DNA from: Rhizobiaceae bacterium
Lineage (GTDB): Bacteria > Pseudomonadota > Alphaproteobacteria > Rhizobiales > Rhizobiaceae
Direction: 5' to 3'
Assembly: GCA_019635695.1 (NCBI GenBank)
Contig: JAHBYZ010000010.1
Coordinates: forward strand, 1-64,000
DNA: 64,000 nt
Shown: positions 46,379 to 55,793 of the stretch, piece by piece
Layout: every line of letters starts with the position of its first letter
Position numbering within the stretch: the first letter of the stretch is position 1
The notes under the pieces: model-generated
Told to the model about the DNA's origin: nothing
Seen by the model: the letters and a program-made list of their open reading frames with translations, nothing else
Database searches by the model: none
Program-made: the position numbers and the translations under genes

Positions 46379-47878
46379 ATGGTCGACTTTCGCATCGAAT
46401 TGCCCGACCCCGCCGCGACGGACCGGCTGGGCGACGACATCGCGGCGGCGCTGCGCCCCGGCGACCTCGTGGCGCTGTCGGGCGACCTCGGCGCGGGAAA
46501 ATCCGCGCTGGCGCGGGCCATGATCCGCGCGATTGCGGGCGATCATGCGCTGGAAGTGCCGAGCCCGACCTTCACGTTGGTGCAGAACTACGCCCTGCGC
46601 TTCCCGGTGCTGCATGTCGATCTCTACCGCATCGGCTCGCCGGACGAACTGGACGAACTCGGCATCGACGAGGCGCTGAAGACCGGCGTCGCGCTGGTCG
46701 AGTGGCCGGACAAGGGCGGCACGCGCCTGCCCGCGCCGGCGATCGCCGTTGCGCTGTCCGAATCGGGTGCCGGCCGCGTTGCGGAAATCGTGGCGACCGG
46801 CGCGGCGGCGGCACGCCTTACGCGCTCGCTGGCGATCCGCGATTTCCTCGCGGAGAATGGCCGCGCGGAGGCCCGGCGCAACTTCCTCGTCGGCGACGCC
46901 TCGACGCGGGCGTACGAGACGGTCAGGTCCGTCGGCGAGCCGCCGCGCGTGCTGATGAACGCGCCGAAGCAGCCCGACGGACCGCCGATCCGCGACGGCA
47001 AGCCCTACAGCCGCATTGCGAAGCTCGCCGAGTCGGTGGTGCCGTTCGTGGCGGTGGCGAAGGCGCTGAAGGAGGCGGGCCTCGCCGCACCCGAAATCCT
47101 CGCGCAGGACCTCGATGCCGGCCTGCTGCTGACCGAGCATCTGGGCAGCGAGGGCATCCTCGACACGGCTGGTGCGCCCGGGCGGGAACGCTACGAGGCG
47201 GCCGGCGCGCTTCTGGCGACGGTGCATGCGCATCGCTGGAACGCCGACATGCCGGCGGCGCCGGGGGTCGTCCATCGCGTGCCGGACTACGACCGCGAGG
47301 CAATGGCGATCGAGACGGAATTGCTGGTCGACTGGTACGTGCCGTACGCGCTGGAGCGGAAAGCCACGGAAGCCGAGCGGGCCGCCTATGGCGCGGCATG
47401 GGCGCAGCTGTTCGATCGGCTGGAGGGCGCGGAGCGCTCGCTGGTCCTGCGCGACTACCATTCGCCGAACCTGATCTGGCGCGCCGACCGCGCCGCCACG
47501 GACCGGCTCGGCATCATCGATTTCCAGGACGCGGTGATGGGGCCGGCCGCCTACGACGTGGCGTCGCTGGCCATGGATGCGCGCGTGAACGTCTCGCCTG
47601 AAGTGGAGGCAGCGACGGTCGCTGCCTATATCGCGGCGCGCGGCGAGGGCTTCGACCGCGCCGGCTTCGCGCAGGCATACGCGATCATGGCGGCGCAGCG
47701 GAATTCCAAGATCCTCGGCATCTTCGTGCGGCTGAACGTGCGCGACGGCAAGCCGCAATATCTGAAGCACCTGCCGCGCATTCGCGGCTACCTCCGCCGT
47801 GCGCTGGCGCATCCGGCGCTCGCCGAACTGAAGGCGCTTTACGAATCGCTGGGTGTGCTGTCAGAACCGGCGGCATGA
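46379..47878 (+). CDS. TsaE-AmgK fusion protein
   Basis: Two-domain protein of 499 aa. N-terminal TsaE (about 1-150): ATPase for tRNA t6A37 synthesis, with Walker A SGDLGAGKS (residues 34-42) and the PSPTFTLVQNY segment. C-terminal AmgK-type sugar kinase (about 160-499): aminoglycoside-phosphotransferase fold with the catalytic loop LRDYHSPNLIW and metal-binding IIDFQDA; AmgK phosphorylates MurNAc/GlcNAc at the anomeric position. The next gene encodes MurU, its pathway partner. No stop or frameshift separates the domains. The fusion is seen in other Rhizobiales. Confidence 0.92.
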   Translation: MVDFRIELPDPAATDRLGDDIAAALRPGDLVALSGDLGAGKSALARAMIRAIAGDHALEVPSPTFTLVQNYALRFPVLHVDLYRIGSPDELDELGIDEALKTGVALVEWPDKGGTRLPAPAIAVALSESGAGRVAEIVATGAAAARLTRSLAIRDFLAENGRAEARRNFLVGDASTRAYETVRSVGEPPRVLMNAPKQPDGPPIRDGKPYSRIAKLAESVVPFVAVAKALKEAGLAAPEILAQDLDAGLLLTEHLGSEGILDTAGAPGRERYEAAGALLATVHAHRWNADMPAAPGVVHRVPDYDREAMAIETELLVDWYVPYALERKATEAERAAYGAAWAQLFDRLEGAERSLVLRDYHSPNLIWRADRAATDRLGIIDFQDAVMGPAAYDVASLAMDARVNVSPEVEAATVAAYIAARGEGFDRAGFAQAYAIMAAQRNSKILGIFVRLNVRDGKPQYLKHLPRIRGYLRRALAHPALAELKALYESLGVLSEPAA

Positions 47879-48594
47879 ACGGACCCACAACCGCGATGGT
47901 GCTCGCCGCCGGACTCGGCAGGCGCATGCGGCCGATCACCGATCGCATCCCCAAGCCGCTGGTCGAGGTAGCCGGCCGCTCGCTGCTCGACCGCGGGCTG
48001 GACCGGCTGGTCGAGGCCGGTGTCGAGACGGCTGTGGTCAACGTCCATCATCTCGGCGACCAGATCATCCGCCACGCCGCCACCCGCGCGGCGCCACGCA
48101 TCGTCATCTCCGACGAGCGCGACGGCCTGCTCGATTCGGCCGGCGGGGTGGTGAAGGCGCTGCCGCTGCTGGGCGATGCTCCTTTCTTCGTGCTCAATGC
48201 GGACACGTTCTGGATTGACAGGAGCGAGCGCGACCTCGACCGGCTCAAGCTTGCCTGGGATGCGTCGCGCATGGATATTCTGCTCATGCTCGCGGACCCG
48301 AACGACGCGACGGGACACAGCGGCGGCACCGACTTCCTGCTCGGCGCCGACGGAAGGCTTGCGCGCGCGAAAGGCGCGGCCGAAGGCCTCGTCTATGCCG
48401 GCGCCTTCATCGTGCGGCCGGAAATCTTTGCCGGCGCAAGGGCCGAGCCGCAGTCGCTCAACCTTTATTTCGACCGGGCCATCGCCTCCGGGCGCCTGTT
48501 CGGGCAGCGTATGACCGGTGCGTGGATCACGGTCGGCACGCCGGACGCGATCGCGCTCGCCGAAGCGCGGCTGGCGGACCTCGGCGCGGCATGA
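47875..48594 (+). CDS. murU: MurNAc-1-phosphate uridylyltransferase MurU
   Basis: Nucleotidyltransferase of 239 aa making UDP-MurNAc from UTP and MurNAc-1-phosphate in peptidoglycan recycling, which bypasses MurA (the fosfomycin target). The N-terminal LAAGLGRRMRPIT (GxGxRxxP) with KPLVEVAGR is the nucleotide-binding signature, and VLNADTFW is the metal site. Its ATG overlaps the tsaE-amgK stop by four bases, and its stop overlaps the addB start. Confidence 0.9.
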   Translation: MNGPTTAMVLAAGLGRRMRPITDRIPKPLVEVAGRSLLDRGLDRLVEAGVETAVVNVHHLGDQIIRHAATRAAPRIVISDERDGLLDSAGGVVKALPLLGDAPFFVLNADTFWIDRSERDLDRLKLAWDASRMDILLMLADPNDATGHSGGTDFLLGADGRLARAKGAAEGLVYAGAFIVRPEIFAGARAEPQSLNLYFDRAIASGRLFGQRMTGAWITVGTPDAIALAEARLADLGAA

Positions 48595-51500
48595 GCACGG
48601 GAGAGCCGCGCCTCTATACGATCGCGCCGGGCGTGCCCTTCCTCGAAACGCTGGCGCAGGCTGTTTTGGCCGGCACGCTGGTGCCAGGCGGGCAGCTTGG
48701 CGACGATCCGCTGGAGCTGGCGGCGGCAACGATCTACGTGCCGACCCGGCGCGCGGCGCGCACGCTCCGCTCGCTGCTGGCCGACAGGCTTGGCGGCGCG
48801 GCGATCCTGCCAACGGTGCGGCCGCTCGGCGAGTTCGACGAGGACGCCGATCTGTTCGAACCCGGTTTGACTGAAACCGGAGCGGACGCACTCGACCTGG
48901 CGCCGCCGCTGGGCGGCATGGAGCGGCTGTTGATGCTGGCGCCGCTGGTGCAGGCGTGGAAGGCCCGCCTGCCGGCGGAGATGCGCGCGCGCTTCGGCGG
49001 CGACGTTGTGGTGCCGGCCACGCCGGCCGACGCGATCTGGCTGTCGCGCGACCTCGCCGCGCTGATCGACGAGGCCGAGGTCGAGGGCGCCGACTGGGCG
49101 CGGCTGGGCGGCCTAGTGCCGGAGGAACTGGCCGGCTGGTGGCAGGTGACGCTGAAATTCCTCGAGATCGCCACGACCTACTACCCGCAGGCGCTGGCCG
49201 CCGCCGGCCGCTCCAGCCCCGGCGCGCATCTGTCCGCCTCGATCGACGCAGAGACGGCGCGGCTCGTGCGCCGTCCACCGGACGGACCGGTGATCGCCGC
49301 GGGCTCGACCGGCTCCGTGCCGGCGACGGCGCGGCTGCTGGCCGTGGTCGCACGCCTGCCGCGCGGCGCAGTGGTGCTGCCCGGCCTCGATGCCGGCATG
49401 GACGACGCGTCCTGGCGCGCGCTGGGCGCGGAGCGGCTGCATCCGTCCGTCTTCGGTCATCCGCAGTTCGGCTTGCGCCAGCTGCTGGTCACGTTGCGCG
49501 CAAACCGCGAGCAGGTGATCGAGATCGGCGAGGGTGCGCCGGGTCTCGCCGCCCGCAGGTCGCTGGTCGCGCAGGCGCTGCGCCCGGCGGAGACGACCGA
49601 GACCTGGCTGGCGGGCCGCGCGGGCATCGACGGCGCCGCGGCGACGGCGGATATCACGCTGGTGGAAGCCGCCAACGAGCGCGAGGAGGCCGAGGCCGCC
49701 GCGCTCGCGCTGCGGCTGGCCATCGGCGAGAACGGCAAGTCGGCGGCGCTGGTCACCACCGACCGCGCGCTGGCGCGACGCGTCTCGGCGGAACTCGCCC
49801 GCCATGGCATCCGCGCCGACGATTCCGGCGGCCGGCCGCTGGCCAAGACCGCCCCGGCGCGGCTGCTTCACGCGCTGGTCGCCGTTGCCGCGACGCCCGG
49901 CGACCCGGTTCCGATCCTGTCGCTGGTCAAGCACCCGCTGCTGCGCTGCGGGCTGCCGCGAGAGGTCGCGCGCCATGCCGCCGAGACGGTGGAACTGGTG
50001 ACGTTGCGCGGCGGCGCCGGGCGGCCGGATGTCCTGGCGCTGGCCGGTGACTTCGACCTGCGCGCGGCGCGGCTGGCAGACGACGGCTACAAGCCGGCCT
50101 GGTTCAAGCGGCTCGGCCAGGATCGTCTCGACGCCGCTCGCGCGCTGCTGACTGCACTGGCCGAAGCGGTCGCGCCGCTGGCGGCGCTTGCGCGCGCCCG
50201 CGAGACGACACTGGCCGAAATCGCGCGCGCCAGCGTCGTGGCGCTGGAGGCGGTCGCGCGCGGCAGCGATGGCGGGCTCGGCGGCCTCTACGACGGCGAT
50301 GCGGGCGAAGCGCTGGCCGCGTTCCTGCGCGAACTGACCGGCACCCGCACCGGGGTCACATTTGCCGGCGGCGACTGGCCGGCGATGCTGGACGCATTGA
50401 TCGCCGGCAGCGTGGTCAAGCCGCGGCCGGGCGGCGACCCGCGGGTGGCGATCTGGGGCGCGCTGGAGGCCCGTCTCCAGCATGTCGACACGCTGGTTCT
50501 GGCCGGCATGAACGAGGGCGGCTGGCCGCGCCGCGCCGAGGCCGACCGCTTCATGTCGCGGCTGATGAAGGCCGGGCTGGACCTGCAGCCGCCCGAGCGG
50601 CGCATCGGCCAGGCTGCGCATGATTTCGTCATGGCGATGGGCGCGCCCAGGGTGGTGCTGACGCGCGCCGCGCGCGCCGGCGACGCGCCGGCCGTGGCGT
50701 CGCGCTGGCTGCAGCGGCTAGAAGCCTTCGCCGGCAAGGACCTCACGGCCGCGATGAAGGCGCGCGGTGCGCAGCTGGTGCGGCACGCTCGCTCGCTCGC
50801 AGTGCAGCCCGCGCCTGCGGCCATCGCCCGCCCGTGTCCGAAGCCACCGCTGGCAGCTCGGCCGAAGCGCCTCAGCGTGACGCAGGTCGAGACGCTGCGC
50901 CGCGACCCGTACGCCATCTATGCTCGTATGGTGCTGGCGCTGGAGGCGCTGGACCCGCCGCTGCGCGATCCGGGCGCTATCGAGCGCGGTTCGCTGTTCC
51001 ACGAGGTACTGCACCGTTTCGCCCTGTCAGGCGTCGACCCGCGCGCCGACGACGCAGTGGCGGAGCTGGTGCGGATCGGCCGGGGCGTGTTCGACGAGGA
51101 GGCGCTGCCGCAGGATGTCGAGGCCGTATGGTGGCCGCGCTTCCTCAAGATGGCCGCCGGCATCGTCGACTGGGAGCGGCGCGGCCGCGCCGACCTGGTG
51201 CGCCGCCGGCTGGCGGAGGCGAAGGCCGATCCGGTGGCGATCGGCGCGACAGGGGTGACGCTGTCGGGGCGCGCCGACCGCATCGACCTTTTGAATGCGG
51301 GCTTTGCCGACATCATCGACTACAAGACCGGTTCCGATCCTTCGAGGGTGCAGGCGCATCGGCTGCTGACGCCGCAACTGGCGCTGGAAGGCGCGCTGCT
51401 GGCGCGGGGCGCGTTCAAGGACGCGGGGAAGCTCGAGCCGGACCAGCTTGCCTATGTCAGGCTGCGGCCGGACGGAGAGGTGGTCGAGGAATCGATCCTG

Positions 51501-51725
51501 CGGATCGGCGGCCGCAACGCCAGCACGCGATCGGCGCCCGATCTTTCCGCAGAAGCATGGGAAAGGCTGGAGCGTCTGGTCGCCTTCTTCGGCGACGAGG
51601 CGAACGGCTATCTGTCGCGCGTGCTGCCGTTCAGGGCGGGCATCGCCGGCGACTACGACCACCTTGCGCGTGTCGCGGAATGGTCGGCGGGCGATCTGGA
51701 CGACAGCGGGGAGGGCGACGGCTGA
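48591..51725 (+). CDS. addB: Double-strand-break repair protein AddB
   Basis: Subunit of the AddAB helicase-nuclease, 1044 aa, alphaproteobacterial type. An inactivated helicase-like fold fills most of the length (VPTRRAARTL near residue 45 stands in the Walker-like region). The C-terminal RecB-family nuclease domain has GRADRIDLL...ADIIDYKTG (about 895-925), with the D-(D)YK catalytic triad. The ATG at 48591 overlaps the murU stop (ATGA). Its stop overlaps the addA start (TGATG). Confidence 0.93.
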   Translation: MSTGEPRLYTIAPGVPFLETLAQAVLAGTLVPGGQLGDDPLELAAATIYVPTRRAARTLRSLLADRLGGAAILPTVRPLGEFDEDADLFEPGLTETGADALDLAPPLGGMERLLMLAPLVQAWKARLPAEMRARFGGDVVVPATPADAIWLSRDLAALIDEAEVEGADWARLGGLVPEELAGWWQVTLKFLEIATTYYPQALAAAGRSSPGAHLSASIDAETARLVRRPPDGPVIAAGSTGSVPATARLLAVVARLPRGAVVLPGLDAGMDDASWRALGAERLHPSVFGHPQFGLRQLLVTLRANREQVIEIGEGAPGLAARRSLVAQALRPAETTETWLAGRAGIDGAAATADITLVEAANEREEAEAAALALRLAIGENGKSAALVTTDRALARRVSAELARHGIRADDSGGRPLAKTAPARLLHALVAVAATPGDPVPILSLVKHPLLRCGLPREVARHAAETVELVTLRGGAGRPDVLALAGDFDLRAARLADDGYKPAWFKRLGQDRLDAARALLTALAEAVAPLAALARARETTLAEIARASVVALEAVARGSDGGLGGLYDGDAGEALAAFLRELTGTRTGVTFAGGDWPAMLDALIAGSVVKPRPGGDPRVAIWGALEARLQHVDTLVLAGMNEGGWPRRAEADRFMSRLMKAGLDLQPPERRIGQAAHDFVMAMGAPRVVLTRAARAGDAPAVASRWLQRLEAFAGKDLTAAMKARGAQLVRHARSLAVQPAPAAIARPCPKPPLAARPKRLSVTQVETLRRDPYAIYARMVLALEALDPPLRDPGAIERGSLFHEVLHRFALSGVDPRADDAVAELVRIGRGVFDEEALPQDVEAVWWPRFLKMAAGIVDWERRGRADLVRRRLAEAKADPVAIGATGVTLSGRADRIDLLNAGFADIIDYKTGSDPSRVQAHRLLTPQLALEGALLARGAFKDAGKLEPDQLAYVRLRPDGEVVEESILRIGGRNASTRSAPDLSAEAWERLERLVAFFGDEANGYLSRVLPFRAGIAGDYDHLARVAEWSAGDLDDSGEGDG

Positions 51726-54700
51726 TGACCCGCTTTATTCCCGAGCAGACGATCAGGGACCAGCGCCGCGCTTCCGACCCGGCGGCGTCGGCATGGGTGT
51801 CGGCCAATGCCGGCTCCGGCAAGACCCATGTGCTGGCCCAGCGCGTGAAGCGGCTGCTGCTCAGGAACATCGACCCGTCGCGCATCCTGTGCCTGACCTA
51901 CACGCGCGCGGCCGCCGCCAACATGGCGAACCGCGTCTTCAAGGATCTGGCGGCCTGGGCGCTGATGGACGACGCCACGCTCGATGCGGCGATCGCCGAG
52001 ACCGGAGCTGCAACCGGCCCGAAGGTGCGGGCGCTGGCGCGAAAGCTGTTCGCCCGCGCGCTGGAGACGCCCGGCGGGCTGAAGATCCAGACCATCCACG
52101 CCTTCTGCGAGGCGGTGCTGCACCAGTTTCCGCTGGAGGCCAACATCGCCGGCCATTTCGAGCTTCTGGACGGCGACAAGGAGACCGCGCTGGTGGCCGA
52201 GGCGCGCCGCGACATGATTGCCGGCGTTGCGGCCGGCGGCGACCCCGCGCTGTCGGAAGCTTTCGCCGACGTGCTCGATCGCGCTGGCGAAAACGGGCTC
52301 GACCGGCTGCTGGCCGAGATCGTGCGCCGCCGTGACGGGCTGCGGGGCTTCATCGACGGCATCGGTGACTCCACGCCCCGCTTCGCGCTGCTGTTCGAGG
52401 CGTTCGGCTTCGGCGCGGACGAGACGGAGGCGTCGATCTGCGCCGCCGCGTGGCCGATACCGGGCTTTTCGCAGGCCGAGTTCCGCGAGTTTGCGGACAC
52501 CGCGCGGGCGGTCGGCGCCGCCAACGCTCAAAAATGGATACTGCCGAACGCTGAACCGGCCTTCGCGGAAACCGACCCGGTTCGCCGGCTCACGCTGGCG
52601 GTGCAGGGCTTCCTCAAGGACAGTGGCGAACCCTACGGCGCGACCGCCTTCAACAAGGCGCTTGTGGGGCGTCTGCCCGACATCGCCGAGCGATACGAGC
52701 GGGCCGCTACACATCTGGCGCAGGCCGCCGACCGGCTGGCGACGCTGCGCATGGTGCTGGCGACGCGCTCGGCGCTGACCGTCGCCGACTGGCTTATCGG
52801 CCGCTACGAGCGGCTGAAATCGGCCCGCGGCTTCCTCGACTTCAATGACCTCGTGGCGCGCACGGCGTGGCTGCTGACCCGCGACGAGGCCAGTGCCTGG
52901 GTGCACTACAAGCTCGACCGCGGCATCGACCACATCCTCGTGGACGAGGCGCAGGATACAAGCCCGGCGCAGTGGGCGGTGATCCGCAGCCTGGCCGAGG
53001 AGTTCTTCTCCGGCGCGGGCGCGGCGGAAGCCGAGGGGCGCAGCCGCACGGTCTTTGCGGTTGGCGACGAGAAGCAGTCGATCTACTCCTTCCAGGGGGC
53101 AGAGCCGCACGCATTTGCGGAGACGCGCTTTGAGTTCGCGGCACGGATTGAGGCTGGTGGCGAGGCGTTCGAGCACGTGACGCTGACGCAGTCCTTTCGC
53201 TCGACGCGCGACGTGTTGGAGGCCGTGGATCTCGTCTTCGCGGACCCGGCCGCGCGGGCGGGGTTGCAGCGCGACGACATTGACATCGTCCACGGCGGTG
53301 TGCGCGAGGGCGAGGTCGGCTGCGTCGAGGTATGGTCCTCGCTCGGGCCGGAAGTGGTGGACGAGCCGGACGACTGGGCTGAACCGGTGGACGAGGCGCG
53401 GGCCCCGGCAGTGCGGCTGGCGACGATCATGGCCGAGACGACCAGGAACTGGGTCGGCCGCGAAATCATCGACGAGGAGAAGGGGCCGCGGCCGATGAGG
53501 CCGGGCGACATCCTCGTGCTGGTGCGCAAGCGCGACGCCTTCGTGCACGCGCTGTCGCGGGCGCTGAAGGAACGGCACGTGCCAGTGGCCGGCGCCGACC
53601 GGCTGCTCTTGACCGACCACATCGCCGTGCAGGACCTCGTCGCCATCGGCCGGCTGGTGCAGCAGCCGCAGGACGACCTGTCGCTGGCGGCGCTGCTGCG
53701 CAGCCCGATCTTCGGCTGGAGCGACGAGGAGCTTTACGCCGTCGCTTACGAGCGCGGGCGGCGTTCGCTGCTGGAAGCGCTCGGGCGGGCGGCCGTGCAC
53801 AGCGAGCGGGCCGCCGAGGCACTGGCGGAGATCGAGGAATGGCGCAACGCCGCCGCCTTCCGCCCGGCCTTCGACTTCTATGCGGGGTTGCTCGCCGGCA
53901 CGAACACGCGCACCGGCCTGCGCGCCCGCCTGATCGCGCGGCTCGGTCCGGAGGCCGGCGACGTGATCGACGAGTTCCTGTCCTTCTGCGCGGCGGCCGA
54001 GGACACCGGCGGCGGCGAACTGGAGGCACTGCTGTCGACGCTCGACCGCGCCCCGCCTGAGGTGAAGCGGGAGATGGAGCACGGCCGCGACGAGGTGCGC
54101 ATCCTCACCGTGCACGCCTCAAAGGGGCTGGAGGCACCGGTGGTGTTCCTTGTCGACCCCGGCTCCGCGCCGTTCCACGACGGCCATCTGCCGACGCTGC
54201 TGCCGCGGCGCTTCGACCTCGATGAATGGCATGGCGAGGGTTACCTCTGGCAGCCCGGCAAGGCGCTCGCCAACAATGCGGTGGCTGCCGTGAAAGCGGG
54301 TATCCGCGCCAAAGCCGAAGCCGAATACCGCCGGCTGCTCTATGTCGGGCTGACGCGGGCGCGCGACCGGCTGGTCGTCTGCGGTTATCATGGCGTACGC
54401 GGCAAGCCGCAGGAGGCGTGGCACGCGATGGTCGAGCGGGCTATCGCAGCGTCTCCCAACGCCGTGCCGCTCGATGCGCCCGAGGGGTGCCTGCCGGCAT
54501 GGCGCTTCCAGTTCAGCGAGCCGAAGCACGCCGCGCCGCCGGTCGTTGCGGCGACCGGCCAGGTGGAGGACGCTTTCGCACCGCTTCCCGACCTGCCGCA
54601 TGCCGTCGAGGCGCCGCCGCCGTTGCGTCCGTCCGCCGCCGGGCTAGCCATCGACACGGAAGCGGCCACGGCGTCGGCGCGTTCGCCGGTGCTGGACGGC

Positions 54701-55228
54701 GGCGACGACATGGCGCTGGCGCGCGAGAAGGGTGTCGCCACGCATCGCCTGCTGCAGGCGCTGCCCGACCTGCCGGAAGCCGAGCGCGCCGCCGCGGCGC
54801 GGCGCTATCTCGACCGGGCCGGGCGCGACTGGCCGGCGGCCGAACTGGAGGCATTGCTCGCGGCCGTGGAGCGCATTCTTGCCGCGCCCAACTGGGCGCC
54901 GCTGTTCGGCCCCGGCTCGCGCGCCGAAGTCGGCGTGGCGGGCCGTATCGAGGTCGGCGGACGGGAGCATACGGTTTCCGGCAAGATCGACCGGCTGGCG
55001 GTGACCGCCGGCAAGGTGACAGTCGTCGATTTCAAGACCGGCCGGCCGCCGGAAGGCGCGCCGCCGCAGTCGCACGTGGCGCAGATGGCGCTCTATGCGA
55101 AGCTTCTGCGAAAGATTTATGAGGGCCGACAGGTGGAGGCGGCGCTGGTCTACACGGCCGGTCCGCTCATGCTGCCGCTTTCCGCCGCAACCCTCGATGC
55201 CGCGCTTGCCCGGCTCGCGGGGTCGTGA
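51725..55228 (+). CDS. addA: Double-strand-break repair helicase AddA
   Basis: UvrD/RecB-type helicase with C-terminal nuclease, 1167 aa. Walker A NAGSGKTH is near residue 28, the Q/Ia region follows, motif II is HILVDEAQDTSP (near 400), motif VI RLLYVGLTRARDRLV (near 870), and the nuclease GKIDRLAV...VVDFKTGRPP is near 1095. Together with AddB it resects DNA ends for RecA loading. The start at 51725 was chosen for the addB overlap and the IRDQRRASDPAASAWVSANAG N-terminus, of which RDQRRASDP is typical. Confidence 0.95.
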   Translation: MTRFIPEQTIRDQRRASDPAASAWVSANAGSGKTHVLAQRVKRLLLRNIDPSRILCLTYTRAAAANMANRVFKDLAAWALMDDATLDAAIAETGAATGPKVRALARKLFARALETPGGLKIQTIHAFCEAVLHQFPLEANIAGHFELLDGDKETALVAEARRDMIAGVAAGGDPALSEAFADVLDRAGENGLDRLLAEIVRRRDGLRGFIDGIGDSTPRFALLFEAFGFGADETEASICAAAWPIPGFSQAEFREFADTARAVGAANAQKWILPNAEPAFAETDPVRRLTLAVQGFLKDSGEPYGATAFNKALVGRLPDIAERYERAATHLAQAADRLATLRMVLATRSALTVADWLIGRYERLKSARGFLDFNDLVARTAWLLTRDEASAWVHYKLDRGIDHILVDEAQDTSPAQWAVIRSLAEEFFSGAGAAEAEGRSRTVFAVGDEKQSIYSFQGAEPHAFAETRFEFAARIEAGGEAFEHVTLTQSFRSTRDVLEAVDLVFADPAARAGLQRDDIDIVHGGVREGEVGCVEVWSSLGPEVVDEPDDWAEPVDEARAPAVRLATIMAETTRNWVGREIIDEEKGPRPMRPGDILVLVRKRDAFVHALSRALKERHVPVAGADRLLLTDHIAVQDLVAIGRLVQQPQDDLSLAALLRSPIFGWSDEELYAVAYERGRRSLLEALGRAAVHSERAAEALAEIEEWRNAAAFRPAFDFYAGLLAGTNTRTGLRARLIARLGPEAGDVIDEFLSFCAAAEDTGGGELEALLSTLDRAPPEVKREMEHGRDEVRILTVHASKGLEAPVVFLVDPGSAPFHDGHLPTLLPRRFDLDEWHGEGYLWQPGKALANNAVAAVKAGIRAKAEAEYRRLLYVGLTRARDRLVVCGYHGVRGKPQEAWHAMVERAIAASPNAVPLDAPEGCLPAWRFQFSEPKHAAPPVVAATGQVEDAFAPLPDLPHAVEAPPPLRPSAAGLAIDTEAATASARSPVLDGGDDMALAREKGVATHRLLQALPDLPEAERAAAARRYLDRAGRDWPAAELEALLAAVERILAAPNWAPLFGPGSRAEVGVAGRIEVGGREHTVSGKIDRLAVTAGKVTVVDFKTGRPPEGAPPQSHVAQMALYAKLLRKIYEGRQVEAALVYTAGPLMLPLSAATLDAALARLAGS

Positions 55229-55337
55229 CACTGTGCCGGCTTGATCGTGCGGCAGCGCGAGCCCACATATAGCGCCTACGCAGAATCCCTGCCCAAGACC
55301 TAGCTTTTCCCGGGATATAGCCTTCAAGGAGCCTGAA

Positions 55338-55658
55338 ATGACCATCAAGGTCGACAAGAACAACTTCAAGAGCGACGTGCTCGATTCGGCCGAGCCGGTG
55401 GTAGTGGATTTCTGGGCTGAGTGGTGCGGCCCCTGCCGCATGATCGCGCCGGCGCTGGAGGAAATCTCGAAGGAGATGGGCGGCAAGGTGAAGATCGCCA
55501 AGCTGAACGTCGACGAGAATCCCGAGCTCGCCGCGCAGTTCGGCGTGCGCTCGATCCCGACGCTGATGATCTTCAAGGGCGGCCAGCTCGCCGACACCAA
55601 GGTCGGGGCCGCGCCGAAGACCGCGCTGTCGGCCTGGATCAACAACGCCGCGGCCTGA
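55338..55658 (+). CDS. trxA: Thioredoxin
   Basis: Small redox protein of 106 aa with the active site WCGPC (Cys30, Cys33) and the cis-proline in [14 protein letters not shown] lies at ideal spacing. It follows addA by 109 nt, an arrangement general in Rhizobiales, and ends with a strong terminator. Confidence 0.97.
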   Translation: MTIKVDKNNFKSDVLDSAEPVVVDFWAEWCGPCRMIAPALEEISKEMGGKVKIAKLNVDENPELAAQFGVRSIPTLMIFKGGQLADTKVGAAPKTALSAWINNAAA

Positions 55659-55678
55659 TTCGCGTCTGATCGATTTCC

Positions 55679-55709
55679 AAAGCGCGCCGCTTGCGGCGCG
55701 CTTTTCGTT
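55679..55709 (+). terminator. Rho-independent terminator after trxA
   Basis: Eleven-base perfect stem AAAGCGCGCCG/CGGCGCGCTTT (55679-55689 and 55694-55704) with four-base loop, then TCGTTT. Confidence 0.88.
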
Positions 55710-55793
55710 TGCGGCTTTCCATGGCGGCGGCGATGCGGTAGGGGACGCGCCCTTCCGAACCTTGTCCTTCAACGCGCCGCGAGACGCCCACTC

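Noticed and set aside
43843-46521. An 892-codon open frame on the minus strand opposite divL, and similar long ones opposite addA (51653-54115) and dnaK (8082-9737)
   Set aside because: High GC with G/C at third codon positions leaves few stops in shadow frames. The predicted proteins are Arg/His/Ala-rich and without motifs, while the sense frames encode clear families.
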